From Selaginella moellendorffii (Eukaryota; Streptophyta; Lycopodiopsida; Selaginellales; Selaginellaceae): a stretch of DNA of 64,000 nt. The stretch spans positions 2,257,728 through 2,321,727 of the forward strand of contig NW_003314272.1 of assembly GCF_000143415.4 (NCBI RefSeq). The letters run 5' to 3'. How positions within the stretch are numbered: the first letter of the stretch is position 1; every line of letters begins with the position of its first letter. The position numbers and the translations under genes are program-made. Positions 21,894-34,028 of the stretch are shown one piece after another. Below the pieces are notes generated by a model. It saw nothing but the letters and a program-made list of their open reading frames with translations, was not told where the DNA came from and did not search any database.

Positions 21894-22862
21894 ATGAAGA
21901 CGTGGTCGAAGATTTTAGTGTTTGTGTTTGCGATCTTGGCTCTCTGCGCGTGCGTGTATGGGAGGTCGGTTCCTCAGCTTCGGACTATCTACATGGGAGA
22001 CTCAATCTTTGATGTTGGAACCAACAAGTACGTGAAAAGCTCTGTTTCGCGTTGTGATTTTGTGCCATATGGGAAGACAAGGTATAACAAGCCATCAGGA
22101 AGGTGTAGCGATGGGTTTCTAATTCCAGATCTGATAAACCAAGTGATCGGTTTGCCCTTTTCAAAACCATTCTTGGGCTTGAAAGCTGGGAGCCAACCCC
22201 CACTGAGCATCAACTTTGCGTCGGATGGTAGTGGATTACTTGATTCTACTCACTCGGACTGGGGTGTTGTGTCGTTTAACGAGCAGCTAAAACAACTCGG
22301 GCAGCTAGCCAACAAGATCTCCAAGAAGAATCTCAATGATTTTGTTGTTGTGATATCTTCGGGTGGTAACGACATTGCAGCAAATCTTCAAAACACTGCT
22401 GAGATAGACTTGGAAGCAATGCTAGTGTTATTGGAGAAAGGCTTGGAGCAGCTCTATAAATATGGATTCAGGAAGATTGTCTACTCGAGCGTTGGGCCTT
22501 TAGGGTGTGCGCCTGTTGTCACGTCGGGTGGAAATTGCGTGAGAGAAATTAACAATCTAGTAGAGCAATTCAATGGGCAAGCTCGGGAGATTGTTTTGGG
22601 GGTGGCAAGAAAATTCCCAGGGATGAGAGGCACATTTGTTGATGGCTATTCACTGATCAAATCCTTTGTGGAGAACCCAGTTAAGTTTGGATTCAAGAAT
22701 GGAGGGGGTTGTTGCCCCAATTGCCTATCACACAAAAATACCTTGAGCGGGCTGTGCAAGAATCCAAGTGATTATGTTTTCTGGGATTTAATTCACCCAA
22801 CGGAGCACACGTACACACTACTGATGAGAGAATTCATGGAACAAATCACAAAAATCCTGTAA
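21894..22862 (+). CDS. GDSL-type esterase/lipase, secreted
   Basis: 322 residues in one exon. A signal peptide (about residues 1-23, FVFAILALCACVYG) is followed by the SGNH hydrolase blocks: IYMGDSIFDVG with nucleophile Ser37, SINFASDGSG (block II), ISSGGNDI (block III) and FWDLIHPTEH with the Asp/His pair near the C-terminus. Plant members often carry about 350-370 residues and several introns; this one is slightly short and intronless. Substrates are likely apoplastic or surface lipids, but this cannot be read from the sequence. Confidence 0.92.
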   Translation: MKTWSKILVFVFAILALCACVYGRSVPQLRTIYMGDSIFDVGTNKYVKSSVSRCDFVPYGKTRYNKPSGRCSDGFLIPDLINQVIGLPFSKPFLGLKAGSQPPLSINFASDGSGLLDSTHSDWGVVSFNEQLKQLGQLANKISKKNLNDFVVVISSGGNDIAANLQNTAEIDLEAMLVLLEKGLEQLYKYGFRKIVYSSVGPLGCAPVVTSGGNCVREINNLVEQFNGQAREIVLGVARKFPGMRGTFVDGYSLIKSFVENPVKFGFKNGGGCCPNCLSHKNTLSGLCKNPSDYVFWDLIHPTEHTYTLLMREFMEQITKIL

Positions 22863-23700
22863 ATTCACAAAGTATGCTTACTGGTTTTTGGTTTTCTTAA
22901 GAAAATTTTTAGAGGGACTATCTAAAATATATTTGAATATTTTAAAATATTTTACCATCTAATGGTTGTTATTCATTTAGATTAATTTTACATTTATAAT
23001 TTATAAGTTTTCCTAAACACTTTTTAGTATATTCTTATTTATTTTACCATCTAATGGTTAACGGTTGATATGAAATAATCTTTTGTTTATAAATGATAAA
23101 CAAACTTCCATTTGATCAATTAAATTAATAAATAAGAATAACACTACTATTAAGTAAATCAATCATTAGTGCATGCAATGCACACCAAATTTTTTTTGAC
23201 TTTGTAAAAGATATGAGAAAAAGAAATACAGAACCAATTCAAGCAATCTCTAAAATCACTTTCACGTCTCACAATGCGTTAAAGATCAACTGGAGCTCTT
23301 TTAAATGCAATAAAAGGCCAGGGACAAGGTAGTTGTAGATGACAGGATTAACATCGCTGCTGTCGGCAAGTCCTTCCCAATGGATAGAAGCCAAAGCTCA
23401 AGTTCCGGGACTGGGACGAGGACGAGCTCGGGGCGTACACTGGCGAGTCGGATTTGTATCAGCTGGGAGGAGAAGCTGATCGCGCCGGCAGCAAGCCATG
23501 GTGGTGGTGAACGAAAGAGGAAGATCGAAGATGGGCTCGCATTTATCAGCAAGCTCAGGATGATCGAAGACGAGCTCTCTAGGTAAATCGAAGCGAAAGT
23601 GTTGATCAAGCTAGATTATTCAAGCTAAAGTTTATCCACCAAAGATTCTAGTCCTTTAACAAACCCATGTAAAGAGAAATATTTTACCGGGAATATACTC
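22863..23700. other. AT-rich intergenic stretch
   Basis: Mostly AT-rich, with a repeated phrase (ATTTTACCATCTAATGGTT at about 22948 and 23040). A short open frame at 23380-23586 (68 codons, Ser/Arg-rich) has no recognisable relative, and I do not call it a gene. Confidence 0.5.
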
Positions 23701-23732
23701 CTTGTGATGGGCTGGGCTAGGGTTTTTTAGCT

Positions 23733-26700
23733 ATGGCGCTCGGGCAGGAGACCGTGCCCTTGTCGCTGCTCGTCAAGCGCGCGGCCGAGGCCGCCTACAC
23801 CGGGCTCAAGGAGGTCTGCGAGGCGGCGCCCGAGCAATCCGACGCCGAGAGGAAGATCAGCCTTCTCAAATTCATCCTCAAGACGCGCCAGCGCCTCCTC
23901 CGCCTTCTCGTCATCTGCAAATGGTGTCGCCAGGTACAAATATCTCTCGATTGCCGTGAGCTTCCTTGTCTCGATCGATCGATCGATCGGGCGATCGGAA
24001 TGTAGAAATGTCGATTTATTTTCGAGAATGTGTGTGATTTTTTATTCGTTTGCTTTCTTAGATTCCTCTCGTGGAGCGATGCCAGCAGCTCATGGGGACG
24101 CTCTCCAATCACGACATGAGCTTCACCCAAGCGGCCGATTCCATGTTCTACCTCCACGAGAGCTTGCAGCAGTCGCGAGCGCCCATGTACGATGTCGCCT
24201 CCGCCATGGACGTGCTCTTCACCGGCGGCTTCCCACGAATGCCCAAGTGCATCGAGGATCTCAACGTCCAGCCGGTTCTCGAGGGGTGGAAAAAGGACAA
24301 CGTTCTTCAAAAGCTCGACACCCTTTTGCGATCCAAGCTCCTGGACATCGCCGTTCCAAAGGAGTTCACGTCGGTCTCGGTGCGCGATGGCCGGCTCACG
24401 CTGCGCGTGGATGGAGAGTTTGAGGTGGAGCTCACTCTCGGCTACCGGGGGAATGCGTCGCTGTGGAGGGTGCTCCATTTGAAGCTGCTAGTCGGGGAGA
24501 GCTCCAGGCCGGCAAAGTTCTCGGACATGCAACGTTTCGCGCTCTCCGACGATCTGGAGCGGAGGATGTCGGCTCTGGAAAACCCGTTTGGGATCATCTA
24601 CACGGTTCTTCACGAGTTTTGCGCCGCGCTGGTGATGGACACGCTTTGGCGCCAAGTTCGTGCGCTGAGGCACGGAAGGTGGAAGGACGCTATACGGCTG
24701 GATCTCTCGTTTGAGACGGCCGCGTCTGGGAATCCGGCGACTCAAGCTCCCGCTGACGCAGAGGCGGATCCGTCCAAGTCGCGTGTTCATGGCGTGAAGA
24801 TAACTTACTGGCTCGACATGGCCAAGGGTGGTGAGAGCTTGCTACCGAGCTTGAGGATCGAGCCGGGTAGTGACCAGAGAATCTCCTGCCAGCACCAGCC
24901 GCCACTCACGGATCCTGGGACTGGCAACGACGCTGAGTTTGCACTAGATCAGAGCCGCCTGGACGTCGAGAAGTTGATACTCCGAGTCATTAACTGCAAC
25001 ATTCACTCCCGGCTCGTCGAGGTCCAGAAGAGTCTAAAAGCCAACACTTATATTCACAGGGTGGAAGACGATGTGTTCTTGAAATCTTCTGCGCAGGTCA
25101 GTGAGAGATAAAGCTTACATTCTTGGCGTTCCTAATGGTTTTTGTTTTTGTTTTCCTGTGCAGGATACCTCGGACATCGGTGAAGATAGCCTTCATGTGC
25201 GCGCTTATGGGGATCTATATATCTGTCTTAGTATCAGTATCAGGTGCGTTGCTCTTTGCCTTGTTGAGAACTAAATTCACTGGATCTTAATAGGAATGGA
25301 CGTTTTGTACTTCGAGCTCCCTCAACATTACTCTCATTGTCTTTAGTTCAAGAGATGGAGGAGGCGATAAATCAGGGGACCTCGGTCGTTGATGTCTTTA
25401 TCAATCTGCGGAATCAAAGTATTATCCACCACTATACATCCTTGGGCGGATCAATGAATCTGAAGGTTGGTAGTACTTGTCTTAAATTTTTTTTTTCTCA
25501 GAGAAGCTTTGTGCAGGTCTTTGAAAAAGGTGCCATAACGCTGAAATTTCCGGAGGATGGACCTAAGCTTGGCTCAGACGTACTTGTTCTGGGATTTCCC
25601 AACACCGGCGATTTGTACTTCCTAGCAGTGCATCTCGATCCAGCATTTATGCCACTCTTTGTTCTATTGGAAGCTCAAAAGTTGGCGCCGCTACCAAATC
25701 GGACAACTGTTGCAGCAAAGCATCTGGTCATACGAAGGTACATGAACATCGACATCAGCAAATTTTCTTTGGCTGGCAACGATGAAAACTTGAGCTTATT
25801 AAGTGACAACGTAAAAAGTGGAGGCAGGAGCTTAGTTCCCAAGACAGCTGAAGTGAGGAATGGGTTTGACAGGATCGACAACCAAGTAGGAAAACTGGAA
25901 AAGGCGGAGCAACAGCCGAACTTCGCAATGGGACAGCTGCAACGCTATCATGCGTCACCTTCAGTTTCATTGGGAAGTCCATCCAGCAGAGCCAGCTTTG
26001 GCAACCACAACAGAAAATCGTCATCAAGCAATAATCTGCTAGCGTTGGTGTCTCAAGCCATGGGAAGCCCAGCCAGAAACTCATTTAGCCGGATGTCTCC
26101 ATCGACAAAGTTACCGGAGCTGGAGTATGGTCGCTTAAAGTCCCCTCTACTTCACGTGGATAATCCCGCCTCTCCGGACCTTGACGACGATCATCTTTCG
26201 AAGCTGATCGAGTCGATCTCAACGGGTGGACCAGCAACGGATAACATGGCCAGTACAGGTTTAAGGCAGGTTCATTCGTCACCGTCGTCGAGAACGGTGA
26301 AGTCGGCCTCTAAGAATTCGTTGAAGTCTCTACATCTTGTACCTCGCAAGGGCCTACCGGATGGGTTGGGATCACCTCTGGCGAAGGATATGGATCGGTC
26401 GCCTTATCTTCTTCCAGCCCCTTCACGTCAACTGAGTTCCTTGAAGCGCAAGCCAGAGTCGGACATTTTCTCGTCTCTCCCGTCACTGCAGCGACTAAGC
26501 CTTGGAGCAAGGAAGAAACAGAAAGTCGAAGCGCCATCGAACGCCTTGGAAGTTTTCTCTGGACAGCCTTATGCTGCCGTTGTTGCCGCTGCAAATCAAG
26601 GGAAGGCTCCTCCGGTGACACATATGGCCGTACTTCTGCACGTCGTGAAGAGGTCCTGGCTGGTGATAAAGCACGCTCGTCTAACGAACCAGATGGATTC

Positions 26701-29087
26701 ACTCGGCATATCGTACGTCGAAGAAGGCAGGCTTTCATCATCCGCGGGACTCATATTCCGTTTGGCAACTTCACGAATGAGAGGAGACATGGGAAAGTAT
26801 TGCAATGCTTGGCAGCGGATATCTTTGAGCCTGGGACAGCACGGCAGCGATGGATGGGAAGTAAAAGTCCGTGATTCGCACTATAAAAGCCTGTGGAGCC
26901 TTCAGAAGCAAAAGGTGGCGGATTGGGGAGCTGGAGTTCAGCTCGCGGCTTTGTCGGAGGCTGATGCTCACATCAAATGTAGTCAAGAAGGCTTGATTCT
27001 TAGCTACAGCACGGTGGAAGACGACAGTATCAAGAAGCTTTTAGCAGATCTAGAGCGCTTAAGGAGTGCTAGAGCGTTTGCACACTGCATGAAGAAGCTT
27101 CTGGAGGACAGGATGGACGAGGGAGACCAAGGAGCTTCGCGGACAGATACGAAATGGGAAGCAATTACCAGGGCTTTCAAAGTCGAGGCTTTGGGCCTTA
27201 CGAGCTTATGGTTCAGCTATACAGGAAGCATGCCAGGAATACTTGCACGATTTGTGGTAGAATGGGCATCCGACCAAGAGGGTTGCATAGTTCATGTCTC
27301 GCCGGAACAACTGTGGCCCCATACGAAGGTATGTTTTTCCGAGTTCCAGCTTCTCTGATCTTCTAACAGGTTTAAACTTTCCAGTATCTGGAGGACTTGA
27401 TTAATGGAGGGGACGTGGAGCTTCTACTTGATGCCATCCGGATAACGGCTGGTCCTTTACATGCACTTGCCGGCGCAATCCGTCCAGCACGAATGACAGC
27501 ACCTGTTTCGAGCATTGTCGCTTCTGCCATTTCTCCACCAGGTCAGGTTTCTCCTCCAAATAGTTCCGCCACGCCTCAGTCCAGAGCTACAGGACTCTCG
27601 ATCCAGATTCCAACTATCACTTCCGGCCCCGGGAGAGGGCCTGGTCCAGGCATAGTTCCAAGCTCCCTGTTGCCAACGGACATTTCCGTTCTCATGCGCT
27701 CGCCATATTGGATCAGGATAGTCTACAGAAAGCAATTCTCGGTGGATATGAGGTGCTTTGAAGGTGACCAAGTGTGGCTGCAGCCAGCTCCTCCGCCTCA
27801 GGGTGCTGGTCCCGACGCAGGCGGTTCCTTACCTTGCCCGCAGTTTCGGCCGTTCGTCATGGAGAACGTTTTGAACAGTTCTGAGACTGTGGTCACCGGC
27901 GTACAGCAAAATGGTCCGGCATCTGCCAATCCTCGCTCGAATGCAAGTGCTACTCGGAATACTCCAAGCTCAGCGGCATCTGGTCGGAACCTCGTCATAG
28001 GGGGGCCCGGTTATCCAAGCTACAGGGGTGAGCTAAACTCTGCGTTTTGCGGCGTGAGTGACGATGGAGGTTACAGCGGTGCATGGGTGCCTCTTCCTGC
28101 TCTCAAAAAGGTCCTGCGCAGCACTCTTAAGTATCTCGGTGTCCTCTGGCTCTTTGCGCAGTTCCCCAATATTATTCGCGAGGTACTTGGCTCCGTTATG
28201 AATGGGAGAGATGGAACTCTTCTCCACTTGGATCCTGAGCAACCTGCTTTGCGATTCAATATCGGGTACGTCAACTTTTGGCTTATAACCTCTGTACTGA
28301 CTTACTTGTCACGCTGTGCAGGAATTGCATGTTTGCTGTGAATATGCATCGCCACCAGCTGTATTTACAAGGTTTGAACGTGAAGAAGTTTCAGCAACCG
28401 CCTCCCGAGCTACAAACAGACCCCCCAGGAGCAGACGCGGACCTGACAAATGGTGAAATGCTGGAAATAACTGAGTTCTTCGCTCAACGAGTCGCATCTG
28501 AACCGTATGATGCCTCCCGCTTGGCCTCGTTCGTGACGATCCTGACGCTACCGATAGCTGTCCTTCGGGAGTTCCTTGGATTGATATCATGGATGAAAGA
28601 GGCCCAGAAGAACCAGGCCGTGGAGGCCACCCCTCGGCCGAGGATTGAGCTGTGCCTGGAGAATCGTTTGGTGATCAACACCACCATGAAAGAGGAAGCT
28701 GGCAGCAGCACGTCCGTGAAGAGCAGCATACTGCACGATCGAGAAAGAGAAATCGTGGAGTTCGCTCTGACTGTTTTCTTGGACCTGGGTCCTCACGTCA
28801 ACGTGAACGTTGCTGGAGGTGCGGGGTGGCTGCCGCAGTGTGTATCGGTGCGGATGAGATACTACTACAACGAAGGTGGAAGGCGGGTGCTTCTGGTGGG
28901 CTTGGAAGGCAGTCATGGGGGCAGGGCTTGCTGGTCCAGGGGTGACGAGTGGGAGAGGCTGAAAGAGAGAACCAAAGTGCTGGAAGCTGCTGCCGCCGGT
29001 CAAGAGTCAAGTGGGAGATTGCGGGCAGTAGCGGAATCTGTGCAATTAACTTTGCAGTCTGCGCTCCAGCAGCTCCGTGCGGTGTGA
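23733..29087 (+). CDS. MED14: Mediator complex subunit 14 (MED14/SWP-like)
   Basis: Scaffold of the Mediator co-activator, linking head, middle and tail in the nucleus. Seven exons fit (23733-23933, 24062-25096, 25164-25243, 25294-25465, 25517-27328, 27385-28265, 28322-29087), giving about 1648 residues, close to plant MED14. The N-terminus LSLLVKRAAEAAYTGLKE with KFILKTRQRLLRLLVICKW is the diagnostic MED14 region that binds the middle module. The central part is Ser/Pro-rich and probably disordered. The C-terminal part carries conserved blocks such as SPYWIRIVYRKQFSVDMRCF. The fourth intron (25466-25516) is 51 bp and stays open in frame, so its retention would add 17 residues. The upstream sequence contains CTAGGGTTT. 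Confidence 0.93.
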
Positions 29088-32000
29088 ATGAAATTCTGCG
29101 CTCTGCGGAGTAGCTCGGGAGTCGGGACGAGATCTTGCTGCGCAATTTTTGACTTGTTTAAAGGCTTCTGTAGGTACGCCTTTTCACTTTGGTACTTCGT
29201 TACTGTAACTGTTACGTGCTTGCAGGTGACGAGCTCCACAAAAGATCTGGGAGCAGATCTGCTCGGCACGAAGCTAACATATCGTGCAGTGACCAGATTT
29301 ATGGGCAGAGATATTTATTTATTTTTTCTTCATGGTACATTCTATAGACGTTTTGTCTCCTCGATTCGCTAAGTTTTCTTCCCGTGTCACTTGCAGATGA
29401 CGAACGACTTTGCACTGCCGAACGGAAGGCAGTGTTTCGCTATTCACGCCGTGCAATTTTCCAAGCCTTGCCTTCCAAGCAAGCATATGGAGACTATCAA
29501 CCTTGATCATGATATTTCAGCAGCCTTTGACTGAAAGCGAGGCAGGAAGACACAAACTCATTAATTTGGGTGGGATACTGCCGGGATACGGCGGGATGGT
29601 TAGCTCCTTTCTTACGGAATTTTCTGTCGTCCTGTAAGCTGAAAGTCTTATTTCGATGCAGGTAAAAAAGAGCTATCGAGATGTGATGCTTGGAGAGCGA
29701 AAGTACCTCCGCTGATGAGGATCTTTGTGACCAATCCATTCAACATTACGTCACGCAAGTAATGAGGCTTATGCGGATCCGGGAAGGCGTGAGGCAAGCA
29801 TGCCTGAGTCTCTTTGTTACTTATCTGTTTTTCTTCTTTTAACTCCAGTCAAACAAGACAGGCAGGCACAGGAAGGTGGTGAATTGCATTACCTCTGTGT
29901 AGGTAGATCTTTCCGCATCAGCATCAAACCGAAAGCAGCAGCAGCAGCCAGCGGCAGCATGCCAGAGCCAGAATAGCAACAGGGACAAGAACAGGATGCA
30001 AAGCGAAGGGAGCAAAAAAAAAAAAAGCCGAACCAAAAAACAAAAACGAGAAAAAGGAGCTGCAAAGCAAGTAATGGCACACGTGAGGTAGTAGTAGTCG
30101 TTGAGCTCTTTGGTTTTTTTTTTTTTTTTCTTCCTTTTCATCTTTTCATGCTCGTCTCTGTGTTGTTTGCAGGTCTGCGCCTGGTCCTCGTTCTCGGCTA
30201 AAGCTTTTTGCGCTGGTAAAATATAGCGAACTGTGGTCGTCTGCCGGGAAAAGAAACCTCTCCGGTTATAGTGCGTTGCTCGGGTCGGGGACTCCTTCCA
30301 CGGTCTCTTGTCTCGGACCACCAACTCGGGCTGGCCTGGCGCTGTCCCTTTCTCCCGTGTGCTGCGACTCTGGCGCTGCTAAAAGCAACAAGTTACAGGT
30401 ATGTGTGTGGATTTATTATGCCAAAAACCTGAGCGCAGTGCGGGGCACTTACTTTGATTGCCTGGCTTTGTGTTTTTGCTTGCAGGCACATTGATAACTC
30501 TTGCAACTTCTAGCTAAACTGGATGAACCAGCTTGTATATATGTGTATATATATTCCAGGGCCAGCTAGCGCATATGTTATGTTCATCGTACAAAGGTCC
30601 GATTGAATCAAAATTGTATTTTTAAACTCTCGCTCGTTTTTTTTTTTTTTTTTTTCTAGAAGACGATATCTTTGTTTTGAGTTTTATAGCGAGTAACAAT
30701 CATAGTGGGTGTTTTTGTCAAGGGAGACAAGCTAGCAGGGGATTAAAATTGACGCTACCACAATAACGAACCCACATGGTTTGGCATTGATCTGGGAACG
30801 CATTGAAAATCCTGGAGAGGGGAAGATTCGAGATGCCGCGAGCGGATTCCCTGGTTCAGGTGAAAGACAGAAAGAAAGGTGACCTTTGTTCTTCTCACCC
30901 TCGTCGGTCAGAGAGGTTATCTTTTTTTTTCTCTCTTTGGCGAAAGTTCTTCGAGGAATTGGCTGTAAACAACACATTACAAGGAGAAAAGAATGGTTTT
31001 CTAGTCGCCAACTTTTGTGCAAGGATTGATTGCGGGGGCATTTGTTTAATCGGCATTTGTTTAGCTCGTGCTTGTAACGTTTTCCTTGGATTGCTAGATT
31101 GTGTCGATGATGGGCGATTGAATCGGGGGCAAAAACGTTACAAACTCTTTCACTCTCTCTTTCTCGTCGCTATAGAGCCTGTAATGTAATGTAGCAATGG
31201 GGACAGCACGCAAAAGAGCGAACACGCATTATCCTTGACAAAATAAGCTTTGACCGTGGCTCATGACGAGATTTGGCCACCATGAATGGATGAAATTGGG
31301 CCCCAAGAATTGTACGTTGGTGTTTAATTTTGATCTTTTTTTCCCCGTGGTCGTTGCCGTGGAAGACCGAAATGTATCAAAAATTTCTTCTCCCCCCAAG
31401 GAGGGGACGATCGATTGTGATGAAAAGATTTGATAGGGGCATCTGGTCTTTTGACTTCGAAACACTGCACAAAAGAGGGGGAAAAAAGAATATGAGAGCA
31501 CTTCTCGCAAGATCAAAGGTTTGGGATTGGTTGGCTGTGCGAGAAAACTTCGGGCCTCTTCGAGAAAGAGAGGAGAGATCTCATCAAGACTTAGACTTGT
31601 GTCCTGTCCTCGCCTTTTTTTTTTTCCTGCGTTTTTTCATTTTTCTTTTGCGCCTTTAGCCACCAAACTCAATCCATTTCTACGTAACATCCGACATGCA
31701 CGCATTGGACAGCGACCACCGCCACGAACTCTCGTCTGGAAGAAAAAAGAAAAACAAAAATCTCCCTGCACAAACAAAACAAGCGCTTGATTCCAGAAGA
31801 CCAAAGCTTTGGACGCACACCACACCATCTCTGGCTGGTTGTTTGGTGTTTGGTCACCTTACCACCACCCGTAAAATTCGACAAGCAAAGTAAAAATAAA
31901 AAATCGCAAATCTCTTACCACCCGCATGCCCTCCACATTAATTGGAGAGATTACAACACACTAATTGTAAGGACAGCCGCTCAGTTACATTGAGTGCGCA

Positions 32001-32654
32001 AAACCAATCAAAAGAAAGCGATTAGATTAAATAAAGGCCAACGGGACGGCGGCCCTCTTGACTGACGGTGACGGAGCCGTCAGTCAAGGTCAAACCAACA
32101 CGTCTAGGGCAAAGGTAAAAAAGGTGGTACACCCGTGTTAAAAAAGTAGTGTAAGTTTCCCGTCAAAGTGAGGAAAACATCACGGTCGGTCGGTGGCAGC
32201 GGCGAGACCAATGGGGACCCGCGCGGGCAGGCCGGGCAGCGCTCCCGGGCAGCTAGGGCTACTTATAACAAACAGGGCCATGTGTGTATCGAGAAGGAGA
32301 AGAAAAACGAGAAAAGAAATTAGCAAGGGTTTAAAGCAGAGAAGGAAGGAGGAAGGAGAAGAATGCCGGCCGCGATGAAGCTCTGGAGATGGCGATTTTA
32401 GGGTTCTTGGCGGGGTTGGGCGGGGAAGGCAAGAGATCTTGGCTTTTGGGTCTGATTGATCGATCGAGATCGGGGATCGATCGATTGTCGCGAGCAAGAT
32501 GGGCTCTTCTTGGGCGTGATTGATCAGCCAGGAGAAATACGAGCCCCTTGTGATTGATCGCATCGAATTGAGAGGGAGAGGGGAGGGAATCGAGCGAGAG
32601 AGATTGAGAGAGAGAGATAGATCGATCCGGCGAGCGATCAAGCTGGCGAGCAAG
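29088..32654. other. Long non-coding stretch upstream of the U-box gene
   Basis: 3.5 kb without a supported gene. It holds several long T or A runs (30003, 30113, 30637, 31615), a TA-rich patch at 30537, the inverted W-box pair at 32057, and from about 32450 a GATCGATC- and GAGA-rich leader that probably belongs to the U-box transcript. A non-coding RNA or distant regulatory DNA is possible but unsupported. Confidence 0.5.
32057..32088. promoter_or_regulatory. 12-bp inverted repeat of W-box cores
   Basis: The arms CTTGACTGACGG (32057-32068) and CCGTCAGTCAAG (32077-32088) are perfect reverse complements around an 8-bp spacer. Each contains the WRKY-binding TTGAC core, and another GGTCAAA follows at 32088. 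It lies about 570 bp before the U-box start codon. Confidence 0.45.
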
Positions 32655-34028
32655 ATGCCGGGGCTCAAGAAGATGCAGGTCCAAAATCTGCAAGTGCCCC
32701 ACTACTTCCGGTGCCCGATATCGCTGGAGCTGATGCGCGACCCGGTGACGGTGGCCACGGGCCAGACGTATGACCGCTCCAGCATCGAGAAATGGGTGAG
32801 CGACGGCAACGCGACGTGCCCGGCCACGATGCAGCGCCTCACCGATCTCACGCTCATCCCAAACCACACGCTGCGCCGCCTCATCCAGGAGTGGTGCGTC
32901 GCCAATCGCTCGCGTGGCATCGAGCGCATCCCCACGCCCAAGCAGCCCGCGGACCCGCAGCGCGTCGCGGCGCTCGTCCGGGACGTGACGCGCGGTACCG
33001 CCGGCGGTACCGCGTTGCAGCTCTTACTGCCGGCACTGCGCAGCCTCCGCGCGCTGGCCAAGGAGAACGATAAGAACCGAGGTCTGATGGTGGAGGCCAA
33101 TGCGGTTTCGGCTCTTATCCGTGCCATGTTTAGGATCCCTTCCTCCTCCAGCGACGACGACGACGATGACAATCTCTCCTCGTCGTGCTCTTGCTCCTTC
33201 GATCCCGATTCCTTGTCGTGCTGCGCGCCGCTAGATCACGACCAACATCTTGGCGATTCCCTGGACGTGGAGGAGTCGTCGCTGGCGGTGCTGGTGCTCC
33301 TCCCGCTCAAGGACAGCGAGCGGCGATCCATCGCGCAGTGCCGGCGGCGGCTGGGCGCCGTGTCGCGGATCGTGCGACGCGGGCGGAGCATGGACGCGCG
33401 CATCAACGCGGCGGTACTGGTGGAGAAGATCGCGTCGGACGCGCCCGAGGCGGCGAAGCTGGCCATGGGCCAGATCCCCGGCCTGCTCGAGGGCCTCGTG
33501 GATCTCCTCCGGGGCGACCACTCGGCTGTGTCGCCGCGCGCGCCCAAGTCGGGCGTCAAGGCGCTCTTCTCGCTGTGCCTGTGCAGCGCGGCATCCAACA
33601 GCGAGCGGGCGGTATCGGCCGGCGCCGCGGCGGCGCTGGTGGAGCACCTCCCGGCGGCACAGCACGGCGACGCGGACCGGACCTTGGGTGCGCTGGAGCT
33701 GCTGTGCCGGACGCGGGCGGGGCGGGAGGTGGTGGCGCAGCACGCGCTGGCGGTGCCGGCGCTGGTGGCGGCCATCCAGTGCCGGAGCTCGTTCCAGGCG
33801 GCCGAGTGCGCCGCCGGGACGCTACTGGCGGTATGCAGCGGGAGCGAGGAGGTACAGCTGGCGGCGGCCGAGGCCGGGGTGCTCACGCAGCTACTGCTGC
33901 TCATCCAGAGCGACTGCACGGATCGGGCAAAGAGGAAGGCCGTGGAGCTGCTCAAGCTGCTCCGGCGGTGGTGGGCGGAGGACCCGTGCCTGGCGGAGCT
34001 GGACAGGACGGACGTGGTGGCGTTCTAA
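32655..34028 (+). CDS. U-box/ARM-repeat E3 ubiquitin ligase, PUB25/26 (CMPG1)-like
   Basis: Attaches ubiquitin to substrates in the cytosol; relatives act in immune and cold signalling. One exon, 457 residues from the MPGLKKM start. The U-box spans about residues 14-88, with the typical FRCPISLELMRDPV, TGQTYDRSSIEKW and IPNHTLRRLIQEW blocks. A family-typical stretch RSRGIERIPTPKQPADP follows, then ARM-like helices to the end. An acidic Ser/Asp insert lies near residues 162-185. The gene is GC-rich compared with its flanks. W-box repeats upstream would fit induction by elicitors, as known for parsley CMPG1, but that link is inference. Confidence 0.93.
   Translation: MPGLKKMQVQNLQVPHYFRCPISLELMRDPVTVATGQTYDRSSIEKWVSDGNATCPATMQRLTDLTLIPNHTLRRLIQEWCVANRSRGIERIPTPKQPADPQRVAALVRDVTRGTAGGTALQLLLPALRSLRALAKENDKNRGLMVEANAVSALIRAMFRIPSSSSDDDDDDNLSSSCSCSFDPDSLSCCAPLDHDQHLGDSLDVEESSLAVLVLLPLKDSERRSIAQCRRRLGAVSRIVRRGRSMDARINAAVLVEKIASDAPEAAKLAMGQIPGLLEGLVDLLRGDHSAVSPRAPKSGVKALFSLCLCSAASNSERAVSAGAAAALVEHLPAAQHGDADRTLGALELLCRTRAGREVVAQHALAVPALVAAIQCRSSFQAAECAAGTLLAVCSGSEEVQLAAAEAGVLTQLLLLIQSDCTDRAKRKAVELLKLLRRWWAEDPCLAELDRTDVVAF

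Noticed and set aside
23380-23586. 68-codon Ser/Arg-rich frame upstream of MED14
   Set aside because: No family, splice partner or promoter could be supported; it could be a leader region.
29839-30324. 161-codon minus-strand frame between MED14 and the U-box gene
   Set aside because: It crosses A/T runs, is rich in Lys and Cys/Phe from low complexity, and resembles no family.
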